A stretch of DNA of 64,000 nucleotides from Duganella alba. GTDB lineage: Bacteria > Pseudomonadota > Gammaproteobacteria > Burkholderiales > Burkholderiaceae_D. A program made the translations under genes and the position numbers. The notes under the pieces are model-generated. The model was not told the origin of the DNA. It made no database searches and worked only from the letters and a program-made list of their open reading frames with translations. Below, piece after piece: positions 17,650 through 26,608 of the stretch (position 1 is its first letter; each line of letters starts with the position of its first letter). Location: positions 1 through 64,000 of the forward strand of contig NZ_WKJN01000018.1 of assembly GCF_009674495.1 (NCBI RefSeq), given 5' to 3'.

Positions 17650-18450
17650 ATGAATACGCAACTGAACCAGGAAAACGTCATCGCCATGAACGGCAAACGC
17701 AAAACCATCGAGATTTCGGGCCTGAATTTCTTCTACGGTAAAACCCAGAGCCTGCACAATGTCAGCCTGGACATCCACGAGAAACAGGTGACGGCCTTCA
17801 TCGGTCCGTCTGGCTGCGGCAAATCGACGCTGCTGCGCACGCTCAACCGCATGTACGACCTGTACCCGGGCCAGCGCGCCGAAGGTTCGATCATGTACCG
17901 CGGCCGTAACATCCTCGAAGGCGGCCAGGATCTGAACATGCTGCGCGCCAAGGTCGGCATGGTGTTCCAGAAGCCGACGCCGTTCCCGATGTCGATCTAC
18001 GACAACATCGCCTTCGGCGTGCGCCTGTACGAAGACCTGTCGAAAGGCGAGATGGACGAGCGCGTCGAATGGGCGCTGAAAAAGGCCGCGCTGTGGACTG
18101 AAGTGAAGGACAAGCTGAGCAAGAGCGGCCTGTCGCTGTCGGGCGGCCAGCAACAGCGCCTGTGCATCGCGCGCGGCGTCGCCGTGAAACCGGACGTGCT
18201 GCTGCTCGATGAGCCGACCTCGGCGCTGGACCCGATCTCGACCTCGAAAGTGGAAGAACTGATCTCCGAGCTCAAGCAGGACTACACCATCGCCATCGTG
18301 ACCCACAACATGCAGCAGGCCGCGCGTTGCTCGGACTACACCGCCTATATGTACCTGGGCGAGCTGGTGGAATTCGGCGAGACCGACCAGATCTTCATGA
18401 ATCCGGCCCGCAAGGAAACCCAGGATTACATCACCGGCCGCTTCGGCTGA
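17650..18450 (+). CDS. pstB: Phosphate ABC transporter ATP-binding protein PstB
   Basis: A 266-residue ATPase. Walker [10 protein letters not shown], signature [13 protein letters not shown], Walker [14 protein letters not shown] and the switch histidine (IVTHNMQQA) are all in place, with the PstB-typical [15 protein letters not shown] after Walker A. An in-frame ATG at codon 16 is possible, but the first ATG is kept because it directly follows the pstA end. It energises phosphate import and, with PhoU, signals phosphate status to PhoR. Confidence 0.96.
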   Translation: MNTQLNQENVIAMNGKRKTIEISGLNFFYGKTQSLHNVSLDIHEKQVTAFIGPSGCGKSTLLRTLNRMYDLYPGQRAEGSIMYRGRNILEGGQDLNMLRAKVGMVFQKPTPFPMSIYDNIAFGVRLYEDLSKGEMDERVEWALKKAALWTEVKDKLSKSGLSLSGGQQQRLCIARGVAVKPDVLLLDEPTSALDPISTSKVEELISELKQDYTIAIVTHNMQQAARCSDYTAYMYLGELVEFGETDQIFMNPARKETQDYITGRFG

Positions 18451-18487
18451 TCACCTTTATAATATTAGAATTGAATTGGAGAGCAGC

Positions 18488-19204
18488 ATGATCGGTGAGC
18501 ATTCATCCAAACAGTACGACAACGAACTCGAAGCCATCCGCAGCAAGGTGCTGCTGATGGGCGGCATCGTCGAGACCCAGTTCCTCGACGCCATGACCTG
18601 CTTCCGCATCGGTAACTCCGAGCGCGCCGACCGCGTGATGCGCGAAGACGACGCCGTCAACCAGCTGGAAGTGTCGCTGGACGACGCCTGCAGCCACCTG
18701 ATCGTGCGCCGCCAGCCGGCCGCCAACGACCTGCGCACCATCATGGCGACCATCAAGGTCATCACCGACCTCGAGCGCATCGGCGACGAGGCGACCAAGA
18801 TCGCCCGCGTGGCCAAGGCGCTGCACGGCCGTGGCGCGGTCACCGTCAACCATTACGAAATGGTGCGCGGCATCGCCAACAACACCAGCGACATGCTGCA
18901 CGACGCGCTGGACGCGTTTGCCCGCAACGACGGCAAGCAGGCGCTGCAACTGATCGCCCAGGACGCCGTGATCGACCACGAGTTCCGCTCGATCATGCGC
19001 AACCTGATCACCTTCATGATGGAAGATCCGCGCACCATCTCGGCCGCGCTGGACACGCTGTGGGTGGCCAAGGCCATCGAGCGCATCGGCGACCACGCCA
19101 AGAACATCGCCGAGTACGTGATCTACGTGGTGGAAGGCAAGGACATCCGCCACACCAAAACCACCGCGCCGGTGCTGGAAGACGAGCCTGAGCAAGCTAA
19201 GTAA
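18488..19204 (+). CDS. phoU: Phosphate signalling protein PhoU
   Basis: A 238-residue all-helical protein with two PhoU repeats (each with an RxxxD-type metal motif, e.g. DLERIGDEATKIA and AIERIGDHAKNIAEY). The ATG at 18488 follows GGAGAG; a TTG four codons earlier is unlikely. PhoU restrains PhoR when phosphate is plentiful, by contact with PstB and the PAS domain of PhoR. The position between pstB and phoB is the usual betaproteobacterial order. Confidence 0.95.
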   Translation: MIGEHSSKQYDNELEAIRSKVLLMGGIVETQFLDAMTCFRIGNSERADRVMREDDAVNQLEVSLDDACSHLIVRRQPAANDLRTIMATIKVITDLERIGDEATKIARVAKALHGRGAVTVNHYEMVRGIANNTSDMLHDALDAFARNDGKQALQLIAQDAVIDHEFRSIMRNLITFMMEDPRTISAALDTLWVAKAIERIGDHAKNIAEYVIYVVEGKDIRHTKTTAPVLEDEPEQAK

Positions 19205-19218
19205 TTACAAAAAATCTA

Positions 19219-19911
19219 ATGGCATCTGATAAAACTACTGTATTGATCGTAGAAGACGAACCGGCGATTGTCGAACTGGTGACGTTTTCGCTGCGCGAAG
19301 CGGGCTGGAACTGCTGCGCGGTGCAAAGCGCCGGCGAGGCCTGGGACTTCATCCAGACCAAGACCCCGCAGCTGATCCTGCTGGACTGGATGCTGCCGGA
19401 TTCGACCGGCCTGCGCCTGCTGGCGCGCATCCGCTCCGACCGCCAGTTCAACGAAATCCCGGTCATCATGCTGACCGCGAAGAGCATGGAAGAAGACAAG
19501 CTGGCCGGCCTGAACAGCGGCGCCGACGACTACGTCACCAAGCCGTTCTCGCCGCGCGAGCTGCTGGCCCGCGCCAAGGCGCTGCTGCGCCGCAAGGCGC
19601 CGGAGCACGCGCAGTCGACCATGCGCGCCGCCAACATCATGCTGGACCCGGTCAGCTGCACCGTCTCGATGGACGACCAGAAGATCGACATCGGCCATGC
19701 CGAATACAAGCTGTTGAAGTTCCTGCTGGCGCATCCGGAACGCGTGTTCTCGCGCAGCCAGCTGCTGGACAAGGTGTGGGGCGACCACGTGGTGATCGAA
19801 GAACGTACCGTCGACGTCCACGTGCTGCGCCTGCGCAAGGCCTTGAAAGAGGCCGAACACCTGATCAAAACCGTGCGTAGTGTAGGCTACATGCTGTCGG
19901 AAAAAAACTGA
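19219..19911 (+). CDS. phoB: Phosphate response regulator PhoB
   Basis: A 230-residue OmpR-family regulator. The receiver domain has the acidic pair EDE near the start, the phosphoacceptor Asp in LILLDWMLPDSTG, and KPFSPREL; the C-terminal winged helix ends ERTVDVHVLRLRKALKE. When phosphorylated by PhoR it binds Pho boxes such as those at 14489 and 14357 in this window. It starts 14 bases after phoU. Confidence 0.96.
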   Translation: MASDKTTVLIVEDEPAIVELVTFSLREAGWNCCAVQSAGEAWDFIQTKTPQLILLDWMLPDSTGLRLLARIRSDRQFNEIPVIMLTAKSMEEDKLAGLNSGADDYVTKPFSPRELLARAKALLRRKAPEHAQSTMRAANIMLDPVSCTVSMDDQKIDIGHAEYKLLKFLLAHPERVFSRSQLLDKVWGDHVVIEERTVDVHVLRLRKALKEAEHLIKTVRSVGYMLSEKN

Positions 19912-19918
19912 GTTTCAA

Positions 19919-21232
19919 ATGAATCCAAAACTGGTGTTCTGGGTGCCTGCCGCGCTGCGCACCGCCATTATCCTGGCGGCCTGCGCGCTGGCCGGCTGGA
20001 TGTTCGGCTGGAAGACCGGCCTGGTGCTGGCGCTGCTGGCGATGATCGCGCTGGTGTTCACCCAGCTGTCCTATCTGTACCAGTTGAGCAACTGGATGGA
20101 CGATCCGCAGAGCGCCAAGCTGCCCGATGGCTGGGGCGAGTGGACCAACATCTTCGCGCGCCTGTACCGCATGCGCCGCGACGACGAAAAAAACCAGACC
20201 GAGCTGACCGAATGGCTGGCGCGCTTCCGCCAGGCCATGCACCTGCTGCCGGATGGCGTGGTGATCATGGACGACGTGCTGTTCCTGGAATGGTGCAATC
20301 CGGCCGCCGAACAGCATCTGGGCCTGAGCAACGACCGCGACAAGGGCATGCGCGTGACCAACCTGGTGCGCAACCCGGACTTCATGGATTACATCATCCT
20401 CGGCCGCTACGAGCAGCCGCTGACGATCAGCTTCCGCGAGCGCAAGCTGATCGTGCACATCATCCCGTTTGAAAACCGCCGCCAGATCCTGGTGACGCAC
20501 GATGCGACCGAAACCGAGCGCATCGAGGAAATGCGCCGCGACTTCATCGCCAACGCCTCGCATGAGCTGCGCACGCCGCTGACGGTGATCGTCGGCTTCC
20601 TGGAAATCGCCGCGCAGGAGGGCCTGGACGCGGCCACCCGCGCCTCGCACCTGAAGCTGATGACCGAGCAGGGCCACCGCATGCAGCACCTGATCGAGGA
20701 CATGCTGACCCTGTCGCGCCTGGAGTCGGTGGATTATCCGATGCGGCCGGAATCGGTCGACGTGCACCAGCTGATGGAGCAGGTGCTGCGCGATGCGCGC
20801 GCGCTGTCGGCCGGCAAGCACGAGATCACGATGTCGGTGAACGGCCCGAATGTGCTCGGGTCGTATGAAGAACTGCACAGCGCCTTCGGCAACCTGGCGT
20901 CCAACGCGGTACGCTACACGCCGGCGGGCGGCAAGATCCACCTGGTGTGGAAAGAGTACGACGGCGGCGTCAAGTTCATGGTGGAGGATACCGGCATCGG
21001 CATCAGCCCGGAACACATCTCGCGCCTGACCGAGCGCTTCTACCGCGTCGACAAGAGCCGCTCGCGCGAAACGCAGGGCACGGGCCTGGGCCTGGCCATC
21101 GTCAAGCACGTGCTGCTGCGCCACAGCGGCACGCTGCAGATCAAGTCGGAGGCAGGCAAAGGCAGCAGCTTCATCGTCTGCATTCCCAAGACCGCCGTCG
21201 TGGCGCAGCAGCCGGAGCTGCTGCCGGGTTAA
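19919..21232 (+). CDS. phoR: Phosphate sensor kinase PhoR
   Basis: A 437-residue histidine kinase. Two close hydrophobic segments (about residues 10-55) anchor it without a large periplasmic domain, as in PhoR; a PAS-like segment (HLLPDGVVIMDDVLFLEWCN) follows, then HisKA with the H-box NASHELRTPLT and the ATPase (N box NLASNAVRYTP, GTGLGLAIVK). It senses phosphate through the Pst complex and PhoU and phosphorylates PhoB. It starts 7 bases after phoB and overlaps the convergent DUF3597 gene by 4 bases. Confidence 0.96.
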   Translation: MNPKLVFWVPAALRTAIILAACALAGWMFGWKTGLVLALLAMIALVFTQLSYLYQLSNWMDDPQSAKLPDGWGEWTNIFARLYRMRRDDEKNQTELTEWLARFRQAMHLLPDGVVIMDDVLFLEWCNPAAEQHLGLSNDRDKGMRVTNLVRNPDFMDYIILGRYEQPLTISFRERKLIVHIIPFENRRQILVTHDATETERIEEMRRDFIANASHELRTPLTVIVGFLEIAAQEGLDAATRASHLKLMTEQGHRMQHLIEDMLTLSRLESVDYPMRPESVDVHQLMEQVLRDARALSAGKHEITMSVNGPNVLGSYEELHSAFGNLASNAVRYTPAGGKIHLVWKEYDGGVKFMVEDTGIGISPEHISRLTERFYRVDKSRSRETQGTGLGLAIVKHVLLRHSGTLQIKSEAGKGSSFIVCIPKTAVVAQQPELLPG

Positions 21233-21534
21233 TCCTTCAGATCGGGCGGCACTTTGCCGCCGTTCTGCGCCAGCTTGGTCATCACCTGGCGGTGCAGCCA
21301 GACATTCATGCTGGCCGGGCTGTCGGCGTCGCCGGAATAATACAGCTCGCGCGCCAGCGCTTTACGCGATTGCAAACTGCTATCCAACTCCAGCAAATGC
21401 AGCAGGTCGACGATGGACGTGCGCCAGCTCAACGGCGTCATGGCGTGGTCCGCCTTGTCGTTGAAGAGTGCCTCCACGTCCACCGCCATCGCTGGCGATG
21501 GCGTGAACACCTTCTGCAAGATCTGGTTCAGCAT
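21229..21534 (-). CDS. DUF3597 domain protein
   Basis: A 101-residue protein beginning at ATG 21532-21534. The segments AVDVEALFNDKA, SIVDLLHLLELDSSLQSRK and MNVWLHRQVMTKLAQNGGKV match DUF3597, small helical proteins of unknown function related by eye to LysM-associated stress proteins. The longer upstream frame on this strand runs through the neighbouring gene and is not used. It starts 4 bases after the stop of the 97-residue gene at 21539 and ends overlapping phoR. Confidence 0.75.
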   Translation of the reverse strand: MLNQILQKVFTPSPAMAVDVEALFNDKADHAMTPLSWRTSIVDLLHLLELDSSLQSRKALARELYYSGDADSPASMNVWLHRQVMTKLAQNGGKVPPDLKD

Positions 21535-21538
21535 GTTG

Positions 21539-21832
21539 CTAGGTTCGGGCGAGTTCCGAATTAAAAAACGCGGTGACGCGCTCGACCACGCCAGGCGTGT
21601 GTTGCTCGGCGGTGGCGGCGATTTCTTCCATCTGCGCCGGTGTGATTTTTTCCGTTTGCTCGGGCGTGACGCGCGGATGCTGGTCGTCGCCGAAGTCGCC
21701 GATGCTGGCGGCCAGCGAGGCCACCATGTCATGGCTGACATTGCCAAGCAGGCGATTGACGATATCGGCCCGTTGCGTGGCGTTGCTGAGCAAGAACAAC
21801 TGGCTGATGGTGTGGTCGGAAGTGACGGTCAT
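21539..21832 (-). CDS. Small hypothetical protein (97 aa)
   Basis: A 97-residue, probably helical protein that I do not recognise with confidence. ITPAQMEEIAATAEQHTPGVVERVTAFF resembles tails seen in YidB/DUF937-like small proteins. No signal peptide or membrane segment. It precedes the DUF3597 gene by 4 bases, so the two probably form a small operon reading away from the cupin gene; the GGAG-like site before ATG 21832 is in the + strand text CTCCTTGG. Confidence 0.55.
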   Translation of the reverse strand: MTVTSDHTISQLFLLSNATQRADIVNRLLGNVSHDMVASLAASIGDFGDDQHPRVTPEQTEKITPAQMEEIAATAEQHTPGVVERVTAFFNSELART

Positions 21833-21950
21833 GTTTGGCTCCTTGGGGTCTATGGAAAGAAGCTAACCGTCGCGCCGGAAACAGTCTGTTCGCGGCCTAA
21901 CGCAGGTCCGTCATGGTAAATTAGCCATCCATCGTCACGGAGCGCCAACC

Positions 21951-22235
21951 ATGCCCGTTTTTACTCCTGATCAGCTAGTCACCGAGGTCAGTCCGGTCCA
22001 AGGTTCCGCCGAACCGAACCAGACTCTGTGGATCAGCGAGGCTGGTGAACTGACGCAGTTTGGCGCGTTCATTGAAGTGCTTCAGCCGGGCAGCAGATCG
22101 TCCATCAAGCACTGGCACAGCGCGGAAGACGAGATGGTCTACGTCCTGGCCGGCGAAATCACGGTAATCGAAGGCGCGACCGAGACCGTCCGGGCAGCCG
22201 GCATCCAGCCCGTATTAAAAGGAGGCGCGTCATGA
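21951..22235 (+). pseudogene. Cupin domain protein, C-terminally truncated
   Basis: Ninety-four residues. The first cupin motif is intact (PG-x5-HWH-x4-E-x6-G, in GSRSSIKHWHSAEDEMVYVL), with the metal ligands H, H and E. The usual continuation (AGDAATF ... GHCLEN-type, with the second motif and its histidine) is missing; after ETVRAAG the protein ends within 12 residues. The end holds the strong ribosome site AAAAGGAGG of the next gene, which overlaps it by 4 bases. Best read as a deletion remnant, possibly still folded as a half barrel. The second half is not found in other frames. Confidence 0.6.
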
Positions 22236-22573
22236 GCAAATACCTGATCTCTTTCCCCAGCGCGGCGATGGACGTTCCTGATGGCGAACTGGAGGAGGTG
22301 GGCCGCGCGGCGCACGCCGTGGTCGAGGCGGCCAAGGCCGCCGGCGTCTATGTGTTTGCCGGCGGCATCAACGAAAGCGTGCCCCCGGCGCTGGTTGCGG
22401 CCGACGGCACGGTCACCGAAGGCGGCTATCCATGGGCGCCGACGCTCAACGGTGGCTTCACCGTGCTGGAACTGCCATCGCGCGAGGAAGCCGTCGCCTG
22501 GGCCGCGCGCATGGCGCAAGCCTGCCGCTGCGCACAGGAACTGCGCGTCTTCCAGTTCGATCCGCAATCCTGA
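22232..22573 (+). CDS. YciI-like (YCII domain) protein
   Basis: A 113-residue protein resembling the YCII/DGPF group (MSKYLISFPSAAMDV ... GGYPWAPTLNGGFTVLELPSREEAVAWAARMA). These are small alpha-beta barrel dimers, often annotated loosely as transcription-initiation or sporulation-related; the function is not established. The start ATGA overlaps the cupin remnant and follows AAAAGGAGG. It converges on the acylphosphatase gene with 14 bases between. Confidence 0.75.
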   Translation: MSKYLISFPSAAMDVPDGELEEVGRAAHAVVEAAKAAGVYVFAGGINESVPPALVAADGTVTEGGYPWAPTLNGGFTVLELPSREEAVAWAARMAQACRCAQELRVFQFDPQS

Positions 22574-22587
22574 CCGCACCGGGCCGA

Positions 22588-22857
22588 TCAAACAGTCGGC
22601 AGAACGCTGAAGGAGTCGGCGCTGGACTCCGCTTCCTCAACCGCAACGCCATCGATGCGCGAAGCCGGCGGTCCCTTGCGCGCCCAGACAATGATCGCCT
22701 CGACCGCCGCCGCATCGCCATCCACCTCGGCCTCCACCGAACCATCGCGCCGATTGCGCACCCAGCCGCGCAAGCCAAGCGCCTCCGCCTGCCGCCTAAA
22801 CGCAGCGCGATACCCCACGCCTTGCACCAAGCCAGTAATCACCAAACGTTTAGCCAT
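22588..22857 (-). CDS. acyP: Acylphosphatase
   Basis: An 89-residue protein with the acylphosphatase signature [12 protein letters not shown] (catalytic Arg) and [17 protein letters not shown] (catalytic Asn). It hydrolyses carboxyl-phosphate bonds such as acetyl or carbamoyl phosphate in the cytoplasm. Length is normal for the family. It lies 14 bases downstream of the AI-2E-type permease gene on the same strand, so it may be the last gene of that operon. Confidence 0.92.
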   Translation of the reverse strand: MAKRLVITGLVQGVGYRAAFRRQAEALGLRGWVRNRRDGSVEAEVDGDAAAVEAIIVWARKGPPASRIDGVAVEEAESSADSFSVLPTV

Positions 22858-22871
22858 GTCATCTAGCCCTT

Positions 22872-24755
22872 TTATAAAGTACTGCGTCCCTTCATCGCCA
22901 ACTGGCAGCTGTGCAAGACATCGTCATACGAACGTGAGACGTGATCGGCGTTGGGGAAGACGCAGGTTTTCAGATCGGGATTTTCGAATGGGCTAGGCAG
23001 CAGCAGGGCGAAATGCTTGGCGTGCGGCAGGCGCTCGTGCAGCGCCGCCAGCATGGTGGTCATCTGCTCGCAGTCGTTGAGCGGATCGACGCTGACCAGC
23101 ACGACGATCGAGACCAGTTCCGGCGAGGCGCCCGGCGGTGCCGGCTGGTCCAATTCGTCAAGATTGCGGCTGCGGGCGTCGATCTTTTGCTCGCGCAGGA
23201 TGCGCACCAGGATCTCCGTCGCCAGCTCGGCATAGGAAGAACCCAGGCCGATGCTCAGCACCACGCTGCCGGCCGGCACATCGAACGATCCCTGCCACTC
23301 GCCGCTGGCGGAGATCCGCTGTTCGCGCAGTTCGCGGCCGATGCCGCCGCGCTTCAGCACGGTATTGCGCTTGCGCTTCCTCCACCACTTGACGCTGCCG
23401 CTCAACGCTTCGATCACGGCGATGACCGAGTTGGAGACTTTTTCCTCTTCCTGCGGCGTGATCGACCCATCCTTGAAATCGAAACTGGCCAGGTGCAGCG
23501 CCGGCAGCAGCACGCCATCGCAATATTCGGCCAGCGACTTGTGCTGCATGTAGCGCTTGGCGCTGGTGACGATTTCATGCGCGTCGCCCGATAGCGCGCG
23601 CTGGTAGAAATTCTGCGGCATGGTCAGCGCCGGCAGCTCGCCGAACATGATCTCCAGCACCTTCAGCGCGCGGATGTAGCGGCCCGCCACCACCAGGCAC
23701 AGGGTCAGCGGCGTCGACAGCACCAGGCCGACCGGTCCCCAGATCCAGCTCCAGAAGATCGCCGACACCACCACCGACAACGGCGACAGGCCGGTGGTGT
23801 GGCCGTACAGCTTGGGCTCGATGGTCTGGGCGACGATGATTTCCACCGCCAGGAACAGGCCGAGGGTCATCAGCGCCGTGGACCAGCCCGGATCGATGGC
23901 CGCCGCCAGCAGCGTGGCGCAGAAAGCCGCCATCCACACGCCCACGTAAGGGATGAAGCGCAGCACCGCCGTCATGGTGCCCCACAACAGCGCCTGACCG
24001 AGACCCAGCAGGCTCAGGCCCAGCCAGATCGCCAGCCCGGTCGCCAGGTTCACCAGGAACTGCGAAATGAAGAAACGCGACAGGCGCTCGCCGGCGTCGT
24101 TGACGGCAATCGTGGTGGCGCGCAAATCGCCGCCGCCGGCCAGGCGGATGAAGCGGTCGCGCAGCGATTCATGTTCCAATAGTACGAAGATCAGCACCAC
24201 GAACACGATGCCGGCGGTTTCCAGCGGCGGCCATACCGACGCCGCCACCTTGCCCAGCAATTGGAACGGCTTCAGCGCCGGCTCGTGGATTTCCACCAGC
24301 ACCGGCGTCTTGGCGCTGCCGTCCGCTTGCAGCACCGGCGCCGGACCGTCGGCGTTCTCGCCGGTGAGATGATCGATCAACTGGCCCGCCGGACCGCCCA
24401 GGCTGCCCAGCGTGCCGCGCGTCAGTTCGTCGAGTGTCTCGATCTTGCTGGCGATGGTGTCCTGGTACTGCGGCAGGCTGGCGCCCATCACGCCCACCTG
24501 CTGCACGATCACCGCGCCAATTGCCAGCAGCGTCACCGTCACCACCAGCACGCCGGTGCAGACCGATGTGGTCTGGCCCAGTCCGAGATGCCGCAGCGCC
24601 CGCACGAACGGCGCGATCAGGAAACTGAAGATGAAGGCCAGCGTAATGGGAATCAGCACGTCGCGGCCGAAATAGAGCAGGGCCAGCACGGTGGCGGTGC
24701 CGACCAGGCCGGCCACGGCGTTCGGCAAACTACGGGAGGTAAGGGAATCAGACAC
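22872..24755 (-). CDS. AI-2E/PerM family membrane protein with soluble C-terminal domain
   Basis: A 627-residue protein if the GTG at 24753-24755 is used; it follows AGGA and overlaps the upstream CPBP gene by 8 bases. An upstream in-frame ATG at 24929 would lie deep in that gene and is rejected. Residues 1-370 are the AI-2E transporter fold (paired hydrophobic segments, [21 protein letters not shown] at the start, [20 protein letters not shown] near the end). The remaining 250 residues are soluble and include a Rossmann-like stretch ([20 protein letters not shown]) resembling a B12-binding-type fold without its DxHxxG motif. Substrate unknown. Confidence 0.75.
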   Translation of the reverse strand: MSDSLTSRSLPNAVAGLVGTATVLALLYFGRDVLIPITLAFIFSFLIAPFVRALRHLGLGQTTSVCTGVLVVTVTLLAIGAVIVQQVGVMGASLPQYQDTIASKIETLDELTRGTLGSLGGPAGQLIDHLTGENADGPAPVLQADGSAKTPVLVEIHEPALKPFQLLGKVAASVWPPLETAGIVFVVLIFVLLEHESLRDRFIRLAGGGDLRATTIAVNDAGERLSRFFISQFLVNLATGLAIWLGLSLLGLGQALLWGTMTAVLRFIPYVGVWMAAFCATLLAAAIDPGWSTALMTLGLFLAVEIIVAQTIEPKLYGHTTGLSPLSVVVSAIFWSWIWGPVGLVLSTPLTLCLVVAGRYIRALKVLEIMFGELPALTMPQNFYQRALSGDAHEIVTSAKRYMQHKSLAEYCDGVLLPALHLASFDFKDGSITPQEEEKVSNSVIAVIEALSGSVKWWRKRKRNTVLKRGGIGRELREQRISASGEWQGSFDVPAGSVVLSIGLGSSYAELATEILVRILREQKIDARSRNLDELDQPAPPGASPELVSIVVLVSVDPLNDCEQMTTMLAALHERLPHAKHFALLLPSPFENPDLKTCVFPNADHVSRSYDDVLHSCQLAMKGRSTL

Positions 24756-25626
24756 CGTCAATCCTAGCCGGATAAGTAAAGCAGATAAAGTGCACCACGT
24801 TGAGCGTGATGTGGACCAGTATGGCGGCCTCGATGCGTTGCGTGCGGTGGTAAGCCCAAGCGTAGCCGAGACCTGCGATGGCAGCGAGTATGCCATATCG
24901 CACGCCGCCGCCAAGGTGAGCCGCGCCAAACAGCAGCGCCGACACGGCCACCGCCAGCCACGGTCCCCAGCGGAAGCGGTTCAGCGCATCCGCCAGGCAG
25001 GCTTGCAGCAGGCCGCGGAAGAAAGCTTCCTCCGCAATCACCGTGAACAGCAGGTTGACCGCCACAAAGGTCAGCGTTGGCCGGGGCAGCTTGACGTCGA
25101 CGCCGACTACGCCGGCCATCAGCGCGAAGCCCAGGGTGGCCGCCACCGTCAGCGTCAGGATCGGCAGGGTCCGGCGCAGCACCGCGCCCAGTTCAGCCCA
25201 GGACGTCACGCGCCTGCACAGCAGGGCCAGCAGGATCAGTCCGACCGCGCCCTTGTCGAAATTCGCGTACAGCGTGAACGGCAGCGCGCCCGTCGACAGC
25301 AGCACGTGGTCCAGCAGCATCGGATTATTAAAGCCGGGCAGCTTGTGCATGGCCAGCGCCAAGGCCAGCACAACCGTCAGCACACCATAGACCAGGCGCA
25401 GCCAGCCGCGTGGCGCGCTGGTGCTGGCCCAGGCGGCGCCGGTCAGCACCAGCAGCGCGCTGATCGCCACCGGGTCCAGCACGCCGCCGACCAGGCCCCA
25501 GGCCATGGCCATGACAAAGAACAGCAGCCACAGCGGAGCAGGGCGCCTGCCGATCGATAACGGCGGCGCCCAGACCGTAGCCAGGGCCAGCGCCAACAGG
25601 AGAAATGCGGGGAATTGGAGTGTCAT
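24748..25626 (-). CDS. CPBP family intramembrane metalloprotease
   Basis: A 292-residue inner-membrane protein with about eight hydrophobic segments. The CPBP (Abi/CAAX-like) motifs are AEEAFFRG (EExxxR), LFGAAHLGG and HITLNVVHF, giving the glutamates and histidines that bind zinc. These proteases cut within membranes; bacterial members are linked to bacteriocin immunity or lipoprotein and signalling turnover, but the role here is unknown. It overlaps the start of the AI-2E-type gene, so the two are co-translated. Confidence 0.85.
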   Translation of the reverse strand: MTLQFPAFLLLALALATVWAPPLSIGRRPAPLWLLFFVMAMAWGLVGGVLDPVAISALLVLTGAAWASTSAPRGWLRLVYGVLTVVLALALAMHKLPGFNNPMLLDHVLLSTGALPFTLYANFDKGAVGLILLALLCRRVTSWAELGAVLRRTLPILTLTVAATLGFALMAGVVGVDVKLPRPTLTFVAVNLLFTVIAEEAFFRGLLQACLADALNRFRWGPWLAVAVSALLFGAAHLGGGVRYGILAAIAGLGYAWAYHRTQRIEAAILVHITLNVVHFICFTYPARIDGV

Positions 25627-25668
25627 TGATTCAACGATTCGTTTTCAGCAATGATACTCCATGGCAGC

Positions 25669-26460
25669 TTAGAACCTGTAGATCAGCGCCGTCATCACCG
25701 TCGGCGTCACGGTGCGCCTGGTCAGCGGGCTGTCGGCCGCGTCCGAGGTCAGGCGGGTGATGCCGACGCCGCTGCGCACCGACCAGTTGGCGTCCAGCAC
25801 ATGGTTCCAATGGAAGCCGCCGGTGATGCTCTCGACGCCGCCCTTGGCCGTATATTGCCGGTAGCCGGACGCGGCGCTTTGCGCGGCGGTGACGCCGAAG
25901 TACGTCTGCATATGCTTGTTGTCGCCGTAAACTACCGAGGCGCCAAAGCCGACCTGGTCGGTGGCGCTGGTATACAGCGGCACGTTGGCGCCGAAGATGT
26001 AGGTGGAGCCGTATTCGCGATGGTTGATGTTCTGCTTGGTGGTCAGGCTCAGGCCGACCGTGCCGACCTGGTAGCCGACGCTTAACACCGCCTGCGCCGA
26101 GCCGTTGATGTTGCCCATGCCCTTGAGGTCATCCGAGCCGGAGAAGTAGTTCTTCTTGTGGTCCTCGCGGCCGCCATCGTAGCCCAGCGCCGCGCTTAGT
26201 GTGAAATCGCCGACCCTGGCCTGGTAGCCGATGCCGCGCTGGGTGCTGAGGAAGATGCCGTTGCTGTAGGTGCGCTCGAGGAAGGGCAGGGCCACCACGT
26301 GGCGCTTGTCGCTGCCGGCGTATTCCGGCACATAGGCCAGGCCGACACCGGCCGAGAAACTGTCGCCGGCGGCTGCGGCTGCGGCTGCGGCGTCTTCGGC
26401 AAAGCTTTTGCTGCTGAAAGCGCATAAGGCAAGGAGGGATAAGGCAAGGGCGTGGCGCAT
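25669..26460 (-). CDS. MipA/OmpV family outer-membrane protein
   Basis: A 263-residue protein with a Sec signal peptide (MRHALALSLLALCAFSSKSF, cleaved near FAED). The mature part is beta-strand rich and matches MipA/OmpV: GVGLAYVPEYAGSDKRHVVALP, GIGYQARVGDFTLSAALGYD, and a final strand ending in Phe (MTALIYRF), as needed for outer-membrane insertion. Members bridge peptidoglycan-synthesis enzymes or act as porins. A run of eight alanines follows the signal peptide and is encoded by a GGCTGC hexamer repeat. Confidence 0.88.
   Translation of the reverse strand: MRHALALSLLALCAFSSKSFAEDAAAAAAAAGDSFSAGVGLAYVPEYAGSDKRHVVALPFLERTYSNGIFLSTQRGIGYQARVGDFTLSAALGYDGGREDHKKNYFSGSDDLKGMGNINGSAQAVLSVGYQVGTVGLSLTTKQNINHREYGSTYIFGANVPLYTSATDQVGFGASVVYGDNKHMQTYFGVTAAQSAASGYRQYTAKGGVESITGGFHWNHVLDANWSVRSGVGITRLTSDAADSPLTRRTVTPTVMTALIYRF
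26371..26391. repeat. GGCTGC hexanucleotide repeat in the MipA/OmpV gene
   Basis: Three exact copies of GGCTGC (26371-26388) plus a partial fourth, encoding an alanine run just after the signal peptide. Changes in copy number would keep the frame. Confidence 0.7.
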
Positions 26461-26608
26461 GAGGATTCCCGTTCAGTGGTCCGCCGGCGCGAGGGGCCGG
26501 CGCAGACGGGCGGAAGTTTCCCAGCAAATACGTCCCGCCGCTATCGGCGTAGCTGAAGTATCATCTGCTGGAATCTTTGGTATCGCGAGACGCACTTTGG
26601 AGCCGACT

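Noticed and set aside
24756..24929. Longer start for the AI-2E-type gene
   Set aside because: It overlaps the CPBP gene by about 180 bases and adds residues without similarity; GTG at 24755 has a ribosome site.
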